Shown here one piece after another: positions 62,917-64,000 of a stretch of DNA of 64,000 nt (its first letter is position 1; each line of letters opens with the position of its first letter). The notes under the pieces are model-generated. The model made no database searches, was not told where the DNA came from, and saw nothing but the letters and a program-made list of their open reading frames with translations. This DNA is from Paenibacillus radicis (ex Xue et al. 2023). GTDB taxonomy: Bacteria > Bacillota > Bacilli > Paenibacillales > NBRC-103111. The stretch is taken from the NCBI RefSeq assembly GCF_024722015.1, contig NZ_JANQBD010000001.1, forward strand, positions 124,001 to 188,000, written 5' to 3'. The position numbers were made by a program, and so were the translations under genes.

Positions 62917-63002
62917 AAGCTGCCCTTAAATTTCTTGTTTTGGTATGAGAATGACGATAGTCGAAGCAAGACAACAACAGCAATTTGTCACGTGTGGCCG
63001 GA

Positions 63003-63310
63003 TTAATCAACTGAGCATAAGGGATAGTATCCATAAAGAACAGCACAGCAGATTACATCGTATCCCAGGATTCGATAAACTGAGCTTAAGGGATAGTATC
63101 CATAAGAACATCAACAGCAGATTACATCGCTTCTAGTCAAGATTCGATAAACTGAGCTTAAGGGATAGTATCCATAAGGAACAGTAACAGCAGTTTGCAT
63201 TGCTTGAAGCAGAGGTTCGATAAACTGAGGTTCATTAGAATCCGTAATAGAAATCTATATTTAGCGTGCAGCATGATTGGATAAACTGAGCTTAAGGGAT
63301 AATGGCTATA
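63003..63310. repeat. About five degenerate 61-73-bp direct repeats
   Basis: Units begin ATAAACTGAGCTTAAGGGAT followed by AGTATCCATAAGRAACAKYAACAGC-like sequence, at about 63005, 63075, 63147, 63220 and 63281. The first three copies are the most alike; the fourth is diverged and the fifth is partial. No coding frame runs through them. Confidence 0.85.
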
Positions 63311-63382
63311 AGCCAAGCCAACAAAACTTAACAAGATAATTAGGAAAAGGACCAATTTAATAAACTTTTCGCTGTTCCTTCG

Positions 63383-64000
63383 TTAAAGAGAAGGTTGTTC
63401 TCTGTATTTTACATAAGCGGCTGGCGGCTGACCGGTTTCTCTTTTGAAGATGCGGTGAAAATACGAGGGGTCACAATAACCTAAATAGTCGGAAATATCG
63501 CCAACCGTTCGTTGTGAATGGATGAGCAGGTACACAGCTGTTTTGATACGAAGTGCGTGCACAAATCCCCCTATCGTCTGACCTGTCACCTCACTAAATA
63601 CAGAAGCTGCATAGTTGGGGCTTTTTCCAATAACTGCGCCTAATTCCTCTTTCGTTACTTTTTCTCGATAATGGTTTTGAATGTAAGCTTTCATGAGCTC
63701 GGTATGCTTTTCCTTTGTTGTGGATGGATGACCATCGCTCATTTCCCTGCTCCAGAGCGCTAACACTTCCATAGCCAGTGCACCGCACATTGCTTCTGCA
63801 AAAGCAGGCCGTTCAGTCCATTCCTCCAGCATGGTTCTAAATTTGTGCAGCAACAGCTCGTATTTGACCGTTCTCCATTTGTATACTCGGGATTCAGTCA
63901 ATAAAGGCAGCAATTGCATCAAAGTTCCCTCTTCTACTTGAAAAGAAACCATATATTTTTCGTGGGTTACGGATGGAATACTTTTTCCATAAAAGGAAGT
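63383..64000 (-). CDS. AraC-family transcriptional regulator, N-terminus beyond the window
   Basis: Open to the end of the window; the frame continues upstream of the internal ATG at 63950-63952 (residues TSFYGKSIPSVTHEKY precede it), so that ATG is unlikely to be the true start. The C-terminal ~100 residues form the double HTH of AraC/XylS: MKAYIQNHYREKVTKEELGA, KSPNYAASVFSEVTGQTIGG, TVGDISDYLGYCDPSYFHRI and FKRETGQPPAAYVKYREQ. The upstream part is a ligand-binding or dimerisation region. Likely a sugar-responsive activator, ligand unknown. Confidence 0.88.
   Translation of the reverse strand, partial: TSFYGKSIPSVTHEKYMVSFQVEEGTLMQLLPLLTESRVYKWRTVKYELLLHKFRTMLEEWTERPAFAEAMCGALAMEVLALWSREMSDGHPSTTKEKHTELMKAYIQNHYREKVTKEELGAVIGKSPNYAASVFSEVTGQTIGGFVHALRIKTAVYLLIHSQRTVGDISDYLGYCDPSYFHRIFKRETGQPPAAYVKYREQPSL

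Noticed and set aside
62945..63136. A 63-codon frame across the 61-73-bp repeats
   Set aside because: No ribosome-binding site; the frame only reflects repeat units and ends within them.

Overview
The window looks like a chromosomal segment of a Paenibacillus-type, spore-forming, S-layer-bearing Firmicute. Indicators are S-layer-homology (SLH) proteins, a T-box leader in front of prolyl-tRNA synthetase, Bacillus-type ribosome-binding sites (GGAGG, many TTG/GTG starts), CgeB-like and CotSA/YtcC-like spore-coat glycosyltransferases, and AT-rich intergenic DNA with strong intrinsic terminators. Nearly every gene lies on the minus strand; only one two-component pair (53.6-55.9 kb) is clearly on the plus strand. 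No rRNA, tRNA or CRISPR array was seen.

Layout. 0-3.7 kb: start of a YcnI-like copper protein, a NarL-type two-component pair and a class III nucleotidyl cyclase. 3.8-11.4 kb: a 2112-residue secreted multi-domain protein preceded by an SLH protein whose mRNA leader carries a candidate transcription attenuator. 11.6-20.3 kb: a ferritin-like protein, three small helical proteins, three family-2 glycosyltransferases, proS with its T-box, and a family-4 glycosyltransferase with a highly basic tail. 20.4-24.0 kb: remnants of a small zinc-ribbon gene, an OmpR/HK pair, a truncated DedA protein and a methyltransferase. 24.1-30.1 kb: one long operon for dTDP-rhamnose synthesis (rfbA-B-D-C), two CgeB-like enzymes and two small proteins. 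30.5-38.0 kb: signalling (EAL phosphodiesterase, hybrid kinase, response regulator), a ROK glucokinase and a MarR protein. 38.3-44.9 kb: a second SLH protein and a MarR-controlled efflux cassette. 45.1-53.5 kb: a giant decapeptide-repeat protein, a split chromate transporter, a CotSA-like glycosyltransferase and tag. 53.6-60.2 kb: a two-component pair and a sulfatase/ABC-importer operon with a CcpA-type site. 60.3-64.0 kb: a repeat-rich, gene-poor stretch with a degraded-looking IS1595-type transposase, a broken gene fragment and the C-terminal part of an AraC regulator cut by the window end.

The main theme is surface decoration. The rhamnose operon makes an activated sugar. At least seven glycosyltransferase-type enzymes could use it or related donors. 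Several carry an unusual Arg/Lys-rich segment, in three cases followed by G-aromatic-x-x-G repeats, that also occurs on a stand-alone 96-residue protein. The 1598-residue decapeptide-repeat protein could be a filament or acceptor of the same coat. That these parts form one spore-surface system is an inference from gene content and from shared motifs, not something the sequence proves.
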